From: Microbacterium ureisolvens
GTDB taxonomy: Bacteria; Actinomycetota; Actinomycetes; Actinomycetales; Microbacteriaceae
DNA: 41,882 nt
Direction: 5' to 3'
NCBI RefSeq assembly: GCF_015278315.1
Contig: NZ_JADIJE010000020.1
Span: forward strand, 1-41,882
A model generated the notes under the pieces. That model had not been told where the DNA came from, ran no database searches, and was given only the letters and a program-made list of their open reading frames with translations. The position numbers and the translations under genes are program-made. Position 1 is the stretch's first letter. Each line of letters starts with the position of its first letter. Below are positions 40,523-41,882 of the stretch, piece by piece.

Positions 40523-41551
40523 TCAGCCGAAGAGGGCGGCGGCCTCTTCGTAGCGGTAGAGCGGCACGGTGTTGAGCTCGCCGAGGGCGTCGACGAAGGG
40601 CACGCGCACGATGTCGGTGCCGCGCATCGCGACCATCTGGCCCCAGGCGCCGTCGACGACCGCGTCGGCGGCGTGGAGGCCGAGGCGGGTGGCGAGCACG
40701 CGGTCGAAGCCCGAAGGCGAGCCGCCGCGCTGGATGTGGCCGAGCACCGTGGAGCGGGTCTCGATGCCGGTGATGCGCTCGATCTCGGGGGCGAGCACCT
40801 CGCCGATGCCGCCGAGGCGCGGGCGGTTGAAGGCGTCGAGACCCTTGTCGCTGTAGGCCTCGTCCATGCCCGTGAGGGTGAAGCCCTCGGAGACGACGAC
40901 CAGCGGTGCGCGACCGCGGTCGTGCGCCTTGGTGACCTGGGCGCAGATCTCGTCGATCGACATCGGCACCTCGGGGATGCAGATGGCGTGGGCGCCCGCC
41001 GCCATGCCGGCGTGCAGGGCGATCCAGCCGACGTGGCGTCCCATCACCTCGGCGACCATGCACCGCTGGTGCGAGTCGCCGGTGGTGCGGAGGCGGTCCA
41101 TCGCATCAGTGGCGATGTTGACGGCCGTGTCGAAGCCGAACGAGTAGTCGGTGGCCCGCAGGTCGTTGTCGATCGTCTTCGGGACGCCGAGCACATTGAT
41201 GCCGTCGTTCGACAGGCGGTTCGCCGCGGCGAGGGTTCCCTCGCCGCCGATCGCGATGATGCCGTCGATGCGGTGGCCGTACATCGTCTTCGCGATGTTC
41301 TCCGCGCCGCCGCGCGGACCCTCGTACGGGTTCGTGCGTGAGGTGCCGAGGATCGTGCCGCCGACCTTGGACAGGCCCTTCACCTCGTGCCTGGTGAGCG
41401 GGAAGAAGTCACCGTCCACGACGCCGCGCCAGCCGTCACGGATGCCGACGAACTCGAGGTCGTAGGTCGTGGTGCCCTTGAGCACCACGCCGCGGATGAC
41501 CGCGTTGAGTCCGGGGCAATCGCCGCCGCTCGTCAGGATGCCGATCTTCAT
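40523..41551 (-). CDS. pfkA: 6-phosphofructokinase
   Basis: A 342-residue phosphofructokinase that phosphorylates fructose 6-phosphate to fructose 1,6-bisphosphate, the committed step of glycolysis. MKIGILTSGGDCPGLNAVIR is the nucleotide loop, GGEGTLAAA the phosphate-donor site, PKTIDND the catalytic site, EVMGRHVGWIALHAG the family signature, and LGHIQRGGSPSGFDR the sugar-binding region. The Gly in GGEG (position 104 in E. coli) favours ATP; pyrophosphate enzymes have Asp there. The Lys in PKTIDND is usual for pyrophosphate enzymes but also occurs in actinobacterial group III ATP enzymes. GAGG lies about eight bases before ATG 41551. Confidence 0.97.
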   Translation of the reverse strand: MKIGILTSGGDCPGLNAVIRGVVLKGTTTYDLEFVGIRDGWRGVVDGDFFPLTRHEVKGLSKVGGTILGTSRTNPYEGPRGGAENIAKTMYGHRIDGIIAIGGEGTLAAANRLSNDGINVLGVPKTIDNDLRATDYSFGFDTAVNIATDAMDRLRTTGDSHQRCMVAEVMGRHVGWIALHAGMAAGAHAICIPEVPMSIDEICAQVTKAHDRGRAPLVVVSEGFTLTGMDEAYSDKGLDAFNRPRLGGIGEVLAPEIERITGIETRSTVLGHIQRGGSPSGFDRVLATRLGLHAADAVVDGAWGQMVAMRGTDIVRVPFVDALGELNTVPLYRYEEAAALFG

Positions 41552-41673
41552 GCTGTGTTCCTCGCAAGTCGGGGGAAAAGGGACGGCGACGCTGCCTCCC
41601 CCGACACTAGTGGCGGACGGCCCGCCCTGCCACACGTCACTGCGCCGACCGGGATCTGCCCTGCCGCGATAGC

Positions 41674-41751
41674 GCAGGACGCCGGAGCACGACGCCAGCG
41701 CACGACGCCAGCGCACAACGCCCGAGCACCACGCCCGAGCACGACGAAGGG
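41674..41751. repeat. 13-bp tandem repeat, six units
   Basis: Six consecutive 13-base units fill 78 bases: GCAGGACGCCGGA, GCACGACGCCAGC (twice), GCACAACGCCCGA, GCACCACGCCCGA and GCACGACGAAGGG. It lies upstream of pfkA outside any credible gene. The period of 13 does not keep a reading frame, and no inverted symmetry is seen inside a unit. Confidence 0.85.
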
Positions 41752-41762
41752 GCGGCGCGTGT

Positions 41763-41820
41763 GAACTGCTCCCTGGAAATTGGACTGGAGAATCCAGTTC
41801 CGATTTTCAGGGGGCAGTTC
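41763..41820. repeat. Long imperfect hairpin (26/27-base arms)
   Basis: The left arm (41763-41788) begins GAACTGCTCCCTGGAAATT and the right arm (41794-41820) ends TTTTCAGGGGGCAGTTC. They pair almost fully around the loop AGAAT, with one bulged base. The three mismatches are all G-U type in the + strand RNA, which suggests selection on RNA structure. The segment is AT-richer than its surroundings. Confidence 0.8.
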
Positions 41821-41882
41821 TGTGCATCCGCGTAGTTCATTGTCTGAGCCGCAGCGTGTGGCGGCGATAGCGTTGTTCGAAT
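41821..41882. other. Window end, possible promoter of an outside gene
   Basis: TAGCGT at 41865-41872 or thereabouts and the following TGTTCGAAT look like the start region of a gene to the right, outside the window. No coding sequence can be supported here. Confidence 0.2.

Noticed and set aside
41674..41751. CRISPR array
   Set aside because: Units are 13 bases and contiguous with no spacers, and no cas genes are present.
41637..41840. 67-codon minus-strand frame near the window end
   Set aside because: It spans the tandem repeat and the hairpin, has no RBS, and its sequence simply reflects those repeats.

Overview
The window is GC-rich actinobacterial DNA. It is most probably from the Microbacteriaceae, and Microbacterium is my best guess. 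Three things point that way: very high third-position GC, many genes that appear to start on leaderless transcripts (a TAnnnT-type -10 box six or seven bases before an ATG or GTG), and hairpins built on GGATGCC/GGCATCC that close many transcription units. The genus is inferred from style and gene content, not from a marker gene. No tRNA, rRNA, CRISPR array, integrase or intact insertion sequence was seen.

Layout. 1-7.9 kb: the end of a membrane protein, glutamate decarboxylase coupled to a YrhK-like membrane protein, a glycosyltransferase fused to an SGNH esterase, a DedA protein, a DNA/RNA non-specific nuclease, and a flavin pair (FMN reductase plus luciferase-like monooxygenase). 8-14.6 kb: an alpha-galactoside module with a ROK repressor, a divergent GH36 alpha-galactosidase, and a lipoprotein binding protein with two permeases. 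It has no ATPase of its own. 14.6-23.2 kb: an alpha/beta hydrolase, a type-B carboxylesterase, an acyltransferase-3 membrane protein, a Tat-exported latex-clearing protein (rubber oxygenase), a WYL regulator divergent from an epoxide hydrolase, and a 2OG-Fe(II) oxygenase. 23.3-31.4 kb: ribosomal protein S15, an MFS exporter behind a possible leader peptide, an EamA transporter, an AraC regulator divergent from an NAD(P)-binding protein, YceI, an FKBP isomerase, a PrsW protease and a fumarylacetoacetate hydrolase-family enzyme. 31.5-38.7 kb: a DUF4190-like membrane protein, aspartate ammonia-lyase, a CpdA-like phosphodiesterase, a Pit phosphate transporter with a small membrane partner behind a candidate Pho box, and an S9 (oligopeptidase B type) peptidase. 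38.7-41.9 kb: an unusual end region where an AbiEi/DUF559-like nuclease gene is bracketed by copies of a ~115-bp repeat made of paired ~51-bp TGTC...GACA modules, then 6-phosphofructokinase, a 13-bp tandem repeat and a long imperfect hairpin.

Most of the window is ordinary chromosomal metabolism. The parts most worth a second look are the repeat-bracketed nuclease gene at 38.8-40.4 kb, the rubber oxygenase, the glycosyltransferase-SGNH fusion, the leaderless promoter series with a coupled upstream mini-ORF before the MFS gene, and the operator-like repeats at the divergent regulator promoters.
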